A stretch of 30,579 nt of DNA from Gnetum montanum (GCA_015680685.1 MNCI01034286.1:144223-174801), one strand, 5' to 3'; numbered from the stretch's first letter, positions 1 through 11,727 are shown. Numbers and translations are program-made. The notes: generated from the sequence alone by a model not told the origin.

Positions 1-3
1 GAA

Positions 4-1876
4 TTGTTCAATGATAAATACCAAACATACTCTAGAGTGTCTAATTTCTGTAAACAGATCCAAGGATGGAAACAGGGTAATCACGAACCCTTGGATGCTA
101 CCATGGGCCGATACTACGCATTGCTACATCATTTCCTGGGCCATGGTTACGTGCAGCAGGATCAACTTTGCCATCTCGTAGATGGGCTAAGACATGAGAC
201 TAGGAGAACCTTTCAAACTTATGCCCAAGGGAGATTATTCAAACTTATATCCCATGAAATTCATCGATTTTTGGAGCAAGTAGCCAAAGAAGAAGGGGAG
301 CTATGGAAAAGAGAGAGCATAGAAGAATACAACTGTGATCCTTCCCTTCAGAAGAAGGGAGTGAAATTTTGCAATGAAGAAGATGAGTCACCACTTGAAG
401 AGTTGGTGAATAGAAAAATCTTGTCACTCCAGAAGTTAACAACCAAAGTGTCGACTAAGGTGGATTAATTGTGGGATTCCTTAGACTTTGGACTTGAAAC
501 TATCCTAAAAATCGTAGAGTCTAAGGTGGAATGAGGTAGTGACTCTGATAAGAAAAAGAGGAGAGACTCAGGCCATGCACGTGACAAGGGTAAGGGGAAA
601 ATAACTATCTCCAATGAGGTTGTGGATTCAAACATAGACAATGACGGTGGATGTGAGATCTGCCAATATGACCATCCTAAGGAATGTTGTCCAATCATGT
701 CACATCTACAAGAGTCTAGGGTGTATGCACTCAACCTGAGACTTAACAAACAGAAAACCCCCCGAAGGTTACCTTATCTCCAAGGTAACCCAAGGTAGTT
801 CCACCAACTATTAACATACTATCCAAGTGGAACTTCACCACAACCCATCGGGCAACATCAGCAATGGCAACACCCACAGTCATGGGGGATGCCACTGCCT
901 GGACAACGATACCCTTACCGACGACCTGTTCCTTATGGCTATTACCTACAGCAACCAATTTCTCTAAGTGACTCTATGGGTCACACAACTCCCCAACATT
1001 ACTACCAAGTTTGGGAGTATTTTAGAAGGACTCCTTATCCTCTGGGAGATGCTCGACATCCTTACCATCCTCCAAATCCATCCACCGGTAGTCCCACTAC
1101 CACCTTCTCTAACAATGTAAGGGGAACTCCCCACTCAACCGCAGCAACGTAACGCTACGAGAGGCGTAAACATTCAACCCATTACTGGTTTTCACAACCA
1201 TAAGAAGAGAAGACCTTTCTTCAAAACCAAAAGCCTAGACAAGCTCTCACAACAACAAGCAGTTGAGTCTGTGCATGCTCCTCCACCATATAAGGCTTCG
1301 GGGCTCCCTTCATTCCAACAACAAAGATAAACACATACGGTTATGTTAACACATACCATTACTGATTGGATCAAGGTAGGCCACCTTTCTAGGAAACTCT
1401 CTGATCCTGGAAGCCCCTTAATCTACCTCCAAGTTGCCAAGAACGAACCACATAAGGCTCTTCTTGACTTAGGTTCTAGAGTCAACTTAATCTCATGAGA
1501 AATGTATCAAGCCTAGAACTTGCCCCAACTCAAGAAGAGCAATATTCAACTTGAGCTGGCTAACTAGTCCATCACCATTCCCTTGGGATTGGTGGAGGAC
1601 ATCATTACCACTATGTGTGGTTGTTCGTACCTAGCCGATTTCCTGGTGATAGAAGTCAACAGTAACAACGGGGGCTTTCCAATTATAATGGAAAGGCCAT
1701 GGCTAAGTAGAATAGATGTATACCTAGGGATTCACGATCTTTCCTTGGAGATATCTAAGGTAAACATTTATGGAAAGATCGAGAAGAAAAAATTTTTGTG
1801 CATCACATACAGTGACTCAAAGGGTGATAACATGGAGGAATGCTCAGCATCTCCTCCATGTAACCGGTGTGCCTAA
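4..1876 (+). pseudogene. Athila-like Ty3/gypsy gag-protease remnant
   Basis: This is the decayed gag and protease part of an LTR retrotransposon that starts before the window. Positions 4-468 read as an open frame resembling the retrotransposon gag domain of Athila-type elements, with a YYALLHHFLGHGY block followed by a GLRHETRR block. The frame then breaks. Around 655-695 another frame gives a zinc-knuckle-like stretch (CEICQYDHPKECCP), expected for nucleocapsid. A Pro/Tyr-rich linker covers 889-1152. From about 1370 to 1800 lies an aspartic protease: the active-site region reads LLDLGSRVNLIS (normally D-S/T-G, here D-L-G), followed by an in-frame stop and later by FPIIMERPWLSR, the usual C-terminal protease landmark. 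Several stops and frame changes show it is non-functional. No RT, RNase H or integrase follows before the Tat insertion at 2881. The Athila assignment rests on pattern resemblance only. Confidence 0.7.
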
Positions 1877-2202
1877 GAAAATACAAATACAAAGATGCCT
1901 GTATGTAGCAACCACACAAGTAGTGGACACCCCATGGTTGACAACTAATCGAAAGAGAAACCCATCAACATGCACAGAATGAACTAGGGTCACAACCCAC
2001 ACTAACAACGAAGACATAGACGCATTGGAATATGAGCATCGCCGACTTCCATCCCTTAATCTAAGAACATCAATCGGGAGAAGTTGGAAACATTTGAAAA
2101 ATTGAAATAGGTGCTCATTATTTTGGATCTCTCTCTTTCCATTCAATCATGGGGGAGATGGCCACCTATGCTAATCATTCGAGGCCCTCAATTCTTTTTA
2201 GT

Positions 2203-2277
2203 TTTTGTTTTACACATTTTTGTTTTACACGTTTTTGTTTTACACATTTTTGTTTTACACATTTTTGTTTTACAAAT
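2203..2277. repeat. 15-bp T-rich tandem repeat, five copies
   Basis: Five copies of a 15-bp unit of the form TTTTTGTTTTACACA, with small changes, lie head to tail. Because the period is a multiple of three, all frames stay open and give pentapeptide repeats; these are not a real protein. Confidence 0.85.
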
Positions 2278-2875
2278 TTCTTTAACTTTTCTTATTTTTG
2301 TTTACAACATCATTATACTTTTTCATTTTTTGTGTGTGTTTGTGTGTGTGTCATCCATCTTGTAAGTTTTTCATTTATTAAGTGTTCTTCATGATGGTAT
2401 GAACTATTTTCCTATTCATTACTAATGTTTGGTTTTTACCTTTAAGTTATGATGTTGATACTAAGGTATGTTTCTTTTGATATCACAGGCAATGAGTCCA
2501 CTTCATCCATAAATCCACAAATCTCTATGGTCTCTCTTGGCTTGGAAATGTACAATCCCTTTCCAATAAGAACTAAAACGAATCGGTGACTGGGTATTTC
2601 TCAAACCAAGGAAGGACTCAAGGATTGAAAAGGGTGTGACTTCAAGGGAACTTGGTGCATTTGTGTTGGCCATTCTCTTGGGTGCTTGGATGTTTTCTTC
2701 TTGAGTTCTCTTACCATTTCGACATTACCCAATTATCAGGAAGCTGAGTCAATAAAAATAAGAAGTCTTTGCATGGTGTGGTTCTCACGCATAAACACAT
2801 AAAACAAAACAAAAAAAAAGAGAAGAAAAAAAAAGAACAAAAGAACAAAAAAATAAATAAGTGAGAATTCAAAGC

Positions 2876-2880
2876 ACACC
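2876..2880. repeat. Left target-site duplication (ACACC)
   Basis: The five bases directly before the left LTR are ACACC, identical to the five bases directly after the right LTR (17177-17181). Five bp is the usual duplication size for Ty3/gypsy integrases. Confidence 0.85.
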
Positions 2881-3195
2881 TATACTAACCTAAATCGTCG
2901 ATGTAAGGCTAGAAGGGAAAACAAACACCGAAAGATCATTGGGCAAACACAGCTGACCCCGCCTTCACCTCAAGAGCAAGTTGGAAAAGTAAACAAAGGC
3001 AGAGTGCCTTGGATGGTCTGCATGCAAATTAACCAAGGACTTCCCCAAGCGTAAACTATGGCTTGCACTGGGGTTATCATCACGAAATGCAAACGTAGAG
3101 CGTAGTGCGAATGTAGTGTAAACGTGACATAATCCAATGTGATGTAAACAGAACACAACGTAATGTATAAACACAGACAAACATAAAAAGAATGC

Positions 3196-3568
3196 AGAAA
3201 CGTGCAAAAAAAAATAATGTAAACAATATAATGAACGGCAAACGTAAACAAAATGTAGAAACGTGCAAAAAAAACAAAAATAATGTAAACAATATAATGG
3301 ATGGCAAGCGTAAATAGAATGCAGAAACGTGCAAAAAATAGAAATAATGAATGGAAAACGTAAACAGAATGCAGAAACGTAGAAAAAATAGAAATAATGT
3401 AAACAATATAATGGACGGCAAACATAAATAGAATGCAGAAACGTGCAAAAAATAGAAATAATGTAAACAATATAATGAATGAAAAAAGTAAATAGAATGC
3501 AGAAACATGCAAAAAAATAGAAATAATGTAAACAATATAATGGATGGCAAACGTAAACAGAATTGTTT
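3196..3568. repeat. About 64-bp tandem array in the 3' LTR
   Basis: About six units, each starting near AAACGTGCAAAAAA and containing AATGTAAACAATATAATG and a GTAAACAGAATGCAG-like end; one unit is shorter by internal deletion. The other LTR keeps only about two units. On the minus strand the array translates into repetitive hydrophobic peptides, which are artefacts. Confidence 0.85.
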
Positions 3569-4069
3569 AACAGAGATGTGCACCAGTCAAAGCATAGTTG
3601 CGTGTGTGATAGCAAGTCAAGCGCTAAGCCCTGGGATGATGTGTTTATAGGTGCTCGGATGCTAGGAGTCTGGTGTGCATGAGCGTCCAAGGATTGCTGA
3701 GAATTGCAAAAATTACCGACCCTGATTTATGTGAATGGATGGGGCATTTATAGGGTTTGGTTGTGCTCGGGCATGGAATCCGTGGATGGAATCGACAATC
3801 GAGATTTGAGAGGAGAATGGATTTTGTGACACGTGTTCGGTAGACAACTATGTATGAGTTGGACGTGTGTCAGCAAGAGTTGGATGTGTGTCGACAAGCT
3901 ACGTTCTTGACCAGGTTCATTGCATTTTACAACTCATGGATTACTCAAGCCCATGAAAAAATATTTACTTTAGACCGTGAGGGCCTGACTATCCTACAAA
4001 TGAAGATTTACAGTGAAATGTACAAGGGAAATTCGACCCATCTTGCTTGAAACTTCTTTGTCCTTGAGT

Positions 4070-4390
4070 TTTCTAGAATCTTCTAGGAGTTGTTGATGCT
4101 AATAATTTTCTAGAATTTTCTGCCATTTTCTGGGAGTTGTAGATGCTGAGAATTTTCTGGACTTTTCTACCATTTTCTAGAATTTTTTGGGAGTTGTTGA
4201 TGCTGAGAATTTTCTGGAATTTTCTGCCATTTTCTAGAATTTTCTGGAAGTTGGTCACGTTGAGAATTTTCTAGAATTTTCTGGGAGTTGCTGATGCTGA
4301 GAATTTTTTGTAATTTTTTGGGAGTTGTTGATGCTGAGAATTTTCTGTAATTTTCTGTAAGTTGGTCACGTTCAGAATTTTCTAGAAGTT
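4070..4390. repeat. Irregular TTTTCT-rich tandem repeats in the LTR
   Basis: Interleaved short units built from GATGCTGAGAATTTTCTGG, TTTTCTGCCATTTTCTAG and GTTGGTCACG are repeated with variable spacing. The right LTR contains fewer units (about 16565-16670). Confidence 0.8.
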
Positions 4391-4919
4391 GGTCACGCTA
4401 AACTCATGCTGCCAGCATGACCTGGGCGTTAGTGACAAAAATGAGCATTTTTTGAGCTGAAATCTAAAGTTCTGGAGGCTAAAACTTGGAGAAATCATTA
4501 ATGGACCTTGAGGTAACTTGTCCCTTCAAAATCAAACCATTTTGACATTGTTTTGAGGCTATTTTGAGGTTCTAAAAGTTGGTCACGCTAGCCTCATGCT
4601 GTAGCCTAACCTGTAGCGTGAGTGAGGAAATTTGCACCGTTTGACGCTAAAATTTGAATCCCATAATGTTGAAATTTAAATTTGACATCAGTGACTCTTA
4701 AGGATAGCTTACACCTTTAGATTTGGATTGTTTTGACTTGATTTTGAAGCTGTTGGAGTTGCTCATGCTAAGGGTAAGCTAAATTGATAGCGTGAGCAAG
4801 CTGGCTTGGGAAAGCTAGGGGTGAGCTCCCTACCTTAGTCAAATTTTACCTTCTGAATGCTTGAAAGGGTTTGAGTCATTTTCAATTTAAAGTGCTAGGC
4901 CAAAATTAGTGGTGTTTCA

Positions 4920-4934
4920 TTGGCCCTTTTTTTT
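4920..4934 (-). other. Polypurine tract of the Tat element
   Basis: Read on the minus strand, a run of eight A followed by GGGCCAA directly precedes the 3' LTR start (TGAAACACC). This is the expected position and composition of the plus-strand priming polypurine tract. Confidence 0.7.
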
Positions 4935-6519
4935 GACGTGTGGAGGAATCTACCCGAGAGCCATTGACAAAGAAGTGCAAAACACCATGAACAAACAAGT
5001 ACCGAACATTATCCATCAGCCTACTGGATGTCATCGCATCATGTCCAATAGTACATAGGATTGGAAAAATGCAGTTTGGTATGCAAGGGAAGGGGATTGG
5101 TTGAAACCAGGGGAAGCCAAGAGTTGGTCAAGGGTGATAATTGCTACTGGGATCTATGGGAGAGGAATGCTCTATTGTGAACAAGTTATATCTTTGGTCT
5201 TTGTCCATAGCCAGTGTTAAACAGACTAGGAGCCAAGACGTAAGAAGGTGCATTCTTTGGAGAAATGGGACTCTTATAGAGTGTTCACAGGGCCCGTTGT
5301 AAACAGCCAAAGCCATGCAATAATGTGAAACGTGGTCTCTTTGAGGCACAAATGTAACTGTTTTTCAAGAAAATTTCCTTCTTGCCTAGGGCTTGTATGA
5401 GAATAGCCAATAGTCTTTTGTTTATGATGTCAACGGGGTCATGAAGACCTTTTTCGTGCATTTCGCTCTTTGACCCTTTTGTTTTCTTTTTTTTTTTATT
5501 TGTTTCTTTTGTTTTTTCTTTTCTTTGTCTTTATTTTTCTTTTATTTTTCTTTTTTTTCGGTCTTTTGAAAGAGCTTGCTTTTTGTGTTGTGCTTGTGTA
5601 TAAGCACTTGCATTTTGCATCATGTACTGTGTATTGTGTTTTACATCGCAACTACTCAGAGAGCTACAGTGTGCAACAGTGTATCAAAAGTTTTGAGGTG
5701 AGTAGAATGTATCAAGGGGATATAATTAAATAGGCTAAGGGGAGCATGATGTGGAAATAGGGGATGCATTGGGAGTCGGGAATGTGCTTATGAATGGATT
5801 GATTAACCCAGTTACGTGCATCAAGAAGAATGTGATACCTTGTTGTCACGATGAAGTGCATCCATGTATGAACACCTCAAGAGTGTCATCCTGCAAACAC
5901 AACTCCAAGAAGACAAGAAAAACACAAATGAAACGGTCAGCTAAGCACTTTAAACAAGGAGATGAAGCCACAAAATCATGAATGACAATTTTTAACGCAG
6001 ACAGAATTATGAACAACATCAGCTTCATTAGTATCCATGAGACAAATCATGCAGCAAGTCTTTGTGGAATAGGAACATCCAACTATAGCAACAAATCTTT
6101 TCAAGTTTTGCCTGGTCGTTGATGATGTCACCAATTTATAGTCTTAGCAGACTGTTGTGGATTAGTTTCACATCATAACCCCTTGGAAGGTGCCAGTTTA
6201 GCATCGTAGCAGACAGTGCATTGCTAGTTTATAGTCATAGCAGACTGTGCAAAGGCAAACTAGTTTATAGTCTTAGTGAACTCTGGATGCTAGTTTCATG
6301 TCATGGCGAATGGATGTAGCAGTTTAGTGTCATACCGGACAGAGCTCTATGGTATCATTTTTAATTCATTATGCCAGGACTACTCTGTGATATCAGTTTT
6401 AAGTCATGATGCCAGGACTATTCTGTGGTATCAGTTTTAAGTCATGATGCTAGGACTATTCTGTGGTATTAGTTTTAAGTCATGATGCCAGGACTATGAT
6501 GTACCTCAAGTTTGTCAAA
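4935..6519 (-). other. 3' non-coding region of the Tat element
   Basis: Between the integrase end and the polypurine tract lie about 1.6 kb without a convincing gene. The part at about 5475-5565 is a poly-T/TTTTC low-complexity tract. The part at 6120-6510 is a repeat field (separate entry). Short open frames, such as 5751-5981 on the + strand, show no recognisable domain and are not called. Confidence 0.6.
6134..6495. repeat. Degenerate AGTTTAA/GTCAT repeat field plus 38-bp tandem array
   Basis: The first part holds spaced copies of a motif like AGTTTA-n-GTCAT-nn-GCAGAC (starting near 6164, 6195, 6226, 6262, 6292 and 6321). The second part is a regular array with a 38-bp period containing AGTTTTAAGTCATGATGCC (near 6395, 6433 and 6471), with a weaker first unit near 6357. 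The same motif recurs in the protease-RT spacer of this element. Confidence 0.75.
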
Positions 6520-7753
6520 CATAGTACCTTTTCAAGTACAAGTGGTTTGTAGGATTGGCAAACTCGTTTCCGTCCATGTCAGCAAGTTTGAATGCTCCAT
6601 TGTTGTATGCCTTGGTGACTAAGTAAGGTCCTTCTTAGTTGGCTGAGAATTTATCTGGATGTTCTTGGGTGGCCTTAAGGACTAGATCTCCTTCTTTGAT
6701 TGGGCGTTTATGGAGATTGTGCTTGTGCCTTTGCCTCTATTTTTTTTGGTACCATTCAATTTGATCAACCATTCATACATGTTCCTCCTCTACCAAATCG
6801 AGGTCGACAATGCGCAATTCATTGTTTTGACTTTCATCGAGAAGGCTAGAGAGAGCTATCCGCAATGAGGGAACCTGCAATTCTNCCATTCATACATGTT
6901 CCTCCTCTACCAAATCGAGGTCGACAATGCGCAATTCATTGTTTTGACTTTCATTGAGAAGGCTAGAGAGAGCTATCCGCAATGAGGGAACCTGCAATTC
7001 TAAAGGTAAAATAACTTCAGATATGTACACTAGACTATATGGAGTTTTACCTGTGGATGTTCGATATATCATTCTGTAAGTCCATAATGCACAGACTAAT
7101 TGTTCATGCCATCACTTCTTGCTCTGATTTAGCATTTTTTTGAGCACCATGATGATAGTTTTGTTTGTAGTCTCTGCTTGACCATTGCTCTGTGGGTAGT
7201 AAGGTGATGAAAATGCATGTTTAATGCCCAGACTTTCACAAAAGCTTTTGGTATCTGTACTACTGAATTGTGGCCCATTGTCGGTAATGATGGTCATTGG
7301 AATACCAAAGCGAGTCACAATATTTTCCATTATGAAATTGCAAATGTGTTTTGAGGTGGCCTTCTTAAGGGGAATAGCTTCTACCCATTTTGTGAAATAT
7401 TCAGTTGTAGTGATGATAAAGTTATGTCCCGCAGAGGACAATGGTGTTATCAGTTCAATTAAGTCTAATCCCCATTTTTGGAATGGCCATGTGATTTGTG
7501 CTGTATGCAGTTCATTAGGTGGCACATGTATCAAATTACCATGCTTTTGGTAAATGTCACATGTTCTAATCTTGGAGATGCAATCGTATTTCATGTGTGG
7601 CCAGTAATAGCCTAAATGCCTAATCTTCGTTGCCATTGCTTTAGGTGCTATGTTCCCTCCACAAAGTCCTTCGTGAATTTTTTCTATAATCGTTTGACCA
7701 TCAATGCTATTGACGCACATTAATAAAATTTCTTCATAGGATTTACGACACAA
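6520..7753 (-). pseudogene. Tat element integrase
   Basis: Ty3/gypsy integrase that would insert the element cDNA into chromosomal DNA. From the N-terminal side it shows a zinc-binding HHCC region (H..., HLGYYWPHM, CDIYQKHG), then the catalytic core with WGLDLIEL, TDNGPQF and GQAETTNK. This is a full triad with exactly 35 residues between the second Asp and the Glu. The core runs 7753-7112. Downstream fragments (7072-6890, then about 6740-6520 in other frames) give TPYSLVY, GPYLVTKAYNNGAF and LADMDGNEF, the usual C-terminal region of Tat integrases without a chromodomain. A stop precedes the core at about 7772. The C-terminal part is disrupted by the 116-bp duplication around the N at 6885, probably an assembly artefact. 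The triad itself is intact. Confidence 0.88.
6769..7001. repeat. 116-bp direct duplication around a single N
   Basis: Positions 6769-6884 and 6886-7001 are the same 116 bases with one difference (C at 6838, T at 6955). They are separated only by the ambiguous base N at 6885. The pattern fits two overlapping contig ends joined without merging. Confidence 0.95.
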
Positions 7754-7769
7754 GGTGTCTCTTATTAAT

Positions 7770-8467
7770 GCATATTAGCGGGAACATTTTCGTATGGCAT
7801 CTTTTTGAGCATTTTTCAAGTGTTGTGGAGGTTCGCCTATTAGAAGATACTCTTTTATGTCATCATACCATTCTATTACATGTGTTGTACTAACAGATGC
7901 TACAAGTACTTCATTTAGAGTGTTAATTACAGGTTCGACACAACTGGTTATAAAACTAGGTAATGCATGGAACATTTTAGGTGTCATGTTTAAGGCTAGT
8001 GTAGCAAGTGCATCAGCGACAATTTTTTCGCTTCTAAGGACATGTTGTATATCCACTTCTACTAGTTGCCTCACTAGATGTTTGGTTAAATCCTAGTACG
8101 GTTGTAAATGGAAAGCTTTGCATGCATAGACCTCAGTGACTTGATTAATAACTAATTGCAAATCATCTCGAACTACAAGGCGTGAGATTCCCAAAGTTAA
8201 CGCTACTTGAAGACCTCTAAGAAGACCTTCGTATTCTACTATGTTATTGGTGCAAGGAAAGTTTAAGCAGTAGGCAGAAGGTTGGATTACTCCAGAGGGG
8301 TATGTTAAAATGGCTGCAGCACTTTCTCCTCGAGAGGTTGAAGCTCCATCAAAGTAGAGGATTGCCTCATAATCATCAGGTACGGTATCTATATTGTTAA
8401 CATTTTCATCCGAGAATTTAGGGTTTATCGTTGCTTGATCATGCATCGGTGAGACGGTTAGTTGCAT
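7770..8467 (-). pseudogene. Tat second RNase H (archaeal-type, aRH)
   Basis: A second RNase H domain between the first RNase H and the integrase, as known for Tat-clade elements. Visible catalytic landmarks are YFDGAS (first Asp), NIVEYEG (Glu), VVRDDLQLVINQV (third acidic position, usually GDSQLV) and, after an in-frame stop near 8093, VADALATLA (last acidic position). It would degrade the RNA strand of RNA-DNA hybrids during reverse transcription. The acidic set is all present although the frame is broken, so the domain was probably functional when the element was young. This domain is the main reason for assigning the element to Tat. Confidence 0.87.
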
Positions 8468-8476
8468 GGCTATTGC

Positions 8477-10108
8477 TTAACCTTTTATGGAAGATTGAGC
8501 GACATAGTGTAAATCAAACTCTGTGATCATCGCTTTCCACCTAGCTAACCTACTTGACTCATAGATGTTATTAGTGATGGCACGGAGAACATTATCCTTA
8601 CAAATGATGTAAACCTGATTACAGAAGAGACAATGCATCCATTTCTTCAAAGAGAAGATGAGGGTGAGGCATGATTTTTCTACATCTTTGTATCGTTGTT
8701 CATAGGCTATTAAAGCATGGCTTAGATAATATACATGGATCTCGGCTTCATCTTGATGTTTTTGATAAAGCATGGATGCAATGAAGGAACCGGAAGTTGC
8801 AAGATAGATGTAGAAAGGTTTGTCACTTTGTGGAGGATAAACAATTGGTATCTGGGCCAACTCTTGTTTTATGTTCTTGAATGCTTCTTGGCATTGTTGA
8901 GTCCGTTGAAAATGTACATTCTTTCATAATAAATGTTGCATGGAACTCAACTTATCCGTCAGCCTTTCAATAAAGTGTCTAATGAATTGCAGCCTACCTT
9001 GGAGGCCATGTAGTTCGGTGAGGTTTCTTGGTGGTTGCATATTGGTTATTGCTTTAACCTTATCGGGGTCTACCTGTATCCTTGTTTCAGAAACTAGGAA
9101 ACTAAGCATTTTTCTCATTTTAACACTGAAGAAGCACTTTTTTGGGTTGAGCCTAAGGTCATATTTAAGACAACGTTTAAGCACTAAGTTTAGATCTTTT
9201 GCATGTTGTTCAGTTGTTTTAGACTTGACCGCTATATCATCAACATAATCATTGTGCAAATTGAGCATGTAGTCACTAAATATGTATGTCATTGCTCGTT
9301 GATACGTAGCACCTACATTTTTAAGGCCAAATGGCATCATCGTATAACAAAATGTCCCCCAAGGTGTCATAAAAGTTGTCCTAAGTTGATGCTCTAGATT
9401 AATTCTTATTTGATTGTAGCTTGAAAATCTATCCATGAAGGAAAATAGTGCATGCCCAGCAGTCGTGTCAATAAGTTGATCAATACTAGGTAACGGGAAA
9501 TCATCTTTTATAGTGGCTATATTGAGATCACGGAAGTCAATGCATATGCGTATACTACCGTTCTTCTTGGGGACTACAACAATGTTTGATACCCAATCGG
9601 AATAGTTGACAGCTCGGATGAAACCAGCTTGGTAGAGCTTTGTGATCTCAGCGTGGACTACTAATGCCACTTTAGGTCTAACCTTTCATGCATTTTGCTT
9701 TACTAGTTTAATTTTTTCATCAAGAATAATGTTATGTTGGATGATTCGGGGGTCTAGTCCCGACATGTCTGTATATGACCATGCGAACATTTTTATGTTA
9801 TCTTTTAAAATCTGAGTGATGTCACCTATGAGTTGTGGATCTAGTAAGGCACTTAATTTCAAGGTTCTGGCTTCATCATTGACTGTGGTAATGGGGATTT
9901 CAACCAGAGGATCTTCAGTGATATTGTTAGCTTCTAGATCTAGAGTTTTAGCTACGTTTTTAGGCTAGTCTGACGTTTCTTGAGTGGAGGCTATCAAATT
10001 GGTATAGGTGGATGGATTTAGATCCAAAGATTTTGGGTGGATCGCTCTTTCTACATCTCTATATGGTCCGTTGAGAGACAATATTGAGAGGATGTTGTTG
10101 GTAGCCAT
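8477..10108 (-). pseudogene. Tat pol: reverse transcriptase plus degenerate first RNase H
   Basis: The pol reading begins at an ATG at 10108 (MATNNILSILSLNGPYRD), followed by a linker broken by stops near 9970 and 9690. The RT (9670-8924) shows VVVPKKNGSIRICIDFRDLN, LPSIDQLID, FSFMDRFSSYNQI (first catalytic Asp), TPWGTFCYTMMPFGLKN and DYVDDIAVKS (YVDD box). After a frame break the first RNase H (8860-8477) reads KPFYIYLATSG, IHVYYLSHAL, YKDVEKSCL and FDLHYV. The Asp normally found in the LETDAS-type motif is absent here (LYLATS), as is typical of Tat elements in which the second RNase H took over. The strand, order and spacing match the adjoining aRH and integrase. Confidence 0.9.
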
Positions 10109-10746
10109 GATGCTCACTCCTGCCAATTAAAACAGGAGTGAAATAAGAGACACTCCCTGGGTAGGAGAGTTACAAAGTGTAAACGAACATAGGACAATTA
10201 AGTTGTGCACTGACAAATTTAGGAGATGCGATGGAAATTATGGCAGTTTAAGGTCATACCGGGCCACATGGTAGTTTAAGGCCATACCGAGCCGCATGTT
10301 GACTTGCCATTTGAACTGAGTGTATGCACTATTTTTTAAATTTAATTTTTTTTTTTGACTTTTAAACTCCATATTTAAATTTTAAATTTTTGAGTGGACA
10401 ATAAGGTTGTGGAAGTTTTAAAATTTTATGAAATTTTACAAAATTTTCAAGTGTTTATATATGTTTATTTATTTTCATTGATTTTCAGCACTTTCCTCCT
10501 TTGTTCATAAGAAATTTTGGGCCCAATTTTGGGGGATTGGAATGACCAGGAAATTTGGACAAGCATAAAGAAAAAGATAGCTTTGGACAACAACATGTAG
10601 TTAAAATGACAAGATGAATTAAAATAAAAATGGCCAAAAATAAAATAAATAAAATAAAATTATTAAGGAGGGATAAAAAAGAGAATTTTGAAAAATAAAG
10701 CCTCATTTTGGTCATTGTGAGTTGCTGGCAATTGGGAGAACAACGT

Positions 10747-10944
10747 AAGTTCCAAAGTGCAACGTGAGCCAAGGCGTTAACATCAACGTCAGCATGACCA
10801 TGAAAGACAAGGGCAAGGAGAAGGCAACCGGGGGTAAGGGGAGAAAGCAGGCAGCCCTAACATTCATGAAGAAAAGTGAAGAGCTCCTCCAACATCTTCC
10901 CCAAATCAGGGTTCCGTCGTGGAAGAAGGTCCTGCACAGGTAAA
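10747..10944 (+). other. Short lysine-rich ORF antisense to the element
   Basis: On the + strand, opposite to the element, an open stretch runs from just after an in-frame TAA (10747) to a TAA at about 10942. The first Met is at about 10795. The roughly 48-residue product is strongly basic and hydrophilic at its start (MTMKDKGKEKATGGKGRK) and ends with PSWKKVLHR. The sequence CACAG followed by GTAAAT at the stop looks like a splice donor, so it could be an exon rather than a full ORF. I recognise no family. Antisense ORFs have been described in some Tat elements such as Grande, but I cannot show homology. Confidence 0.3.
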
Positions 10945-11727
10945 TTCTTTGCCCCCAATTTTTCTGTATTTCTGCAAGTAGTGTTATCTAGGGTGAGAGG
11001 TTAGGATTTTTGGCCTTGCAATTTGGGGCGTGAATGCACAGGTTTTCGATTCTTGGCATTTTGGCTGCAAAATTTCTGGCTTTCTCAGCGTCATCGTTGT
11101 AAGGTTTTGGGTGAAATGTGACTTAAAAAACTTGCCCTTAATGCTAGGGTAGCGGGTGAAGAAGAGGATCTTGGGGATCAACCCCATTCATGAGCTTTGC
11201 ATTAGTCAGGCTTAAACTATTTGATGTTTTTTTGATTTTTGGATATTTGATGGAATGTATGAAGACTGATGTAATGGCCTAAATTTAATTGTGGTATAAA
11301 ATGGTTGCAATCCTTTGTTACTTTGATGTTCTATGTAAATATTTTTGTTATTTTTCATGTTTTTTATTATTTTTCCTTGTTTTCTCGAATATATGTGTGC
11401 AACTAAATTGTAACATAAATTTCTAAAATGTAAAGCAAAACGTAAGGTAAATGTTTGAAAGGGAAGGCAACAACTGTGCATGAATCTAAATTGTAACTTG
11501 TAACTTGTAAGCAAAAATTCAATGTAAAATGACAGGAGTTCGTGAATTCTGTAACTTGTTGGCTCTAGTTTAAAGCCATTTTGGGCTGGGCACATCAAGT
11601 TAAAGTCTTGATAGACTTCTGCATCTGTTGTTAAAGAAAGGATTACCAGTTTTATGCCATGGTGGGCCAAAGGTAGTAACATTTTCAAATAGTTTTCAAA
11701 CGGAATCGGCCATTTCTGACCGTAGCT

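Larger units (their letters stand above)
1877..2880. other. Non-coding remainder of the interrupted host retroelement
   Basis: AT-rich sequence with no recognisable pol domain. It holds a T-rich 15-bp tandem array (2203-2277), a short GT-rich microsatellite (about 2328-2351) and an A-rich tract (about 2800-2862). A 25-bp stretch at 2133-2157 resembles the sequence in front of the LTR at 18438. The last five bases (ACACC) are the left target-site duplication of the Tat element. I see no gene here. Confidence 0.55.
2881..4919 (-). repeat. 3' LTR of the Tat element (2039 bp)
   Basis: It matches the right LTR over both ends (TACTAACC at the inner-left side, GGTGTTTCA at the other) but is about 780 bp longer. 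The excess is mainly a larger 64-bp tandem array (about 3196-3568) and a single-copy stretch (about 3569-3900) missing from the other LTR. That stretch carries a minus-strand TATAAATG (3745-3752), the best candidate for the element's core promoter. A second, irregular array of short units containing AGAATTTTCTGG lies at about 4070-4390. Confidence 0.9.

Noticed and set aside
2965-3690. Several long minus-strand frames with repeated FFARFCILFTF-like peptides
   Set aside because: They are translations of the 64-bp LTR tandem array; the repeats remain open by chance and no LTR protein is expected.
5470-5981. Two + strand open frames (5470-5733 and 5751-5981)
   Set aside because: The first is poly-T low complexity; the second has no domain, lies antisense in the 3' non-coding part of the Tat element and shows no sign of coding constraint.
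7224-7553. 109-codon + strand frame
   Set aside because: It lies antisense to the integrase core, whose minus-strand motifs and D,D-35-E triad are unambiguous.
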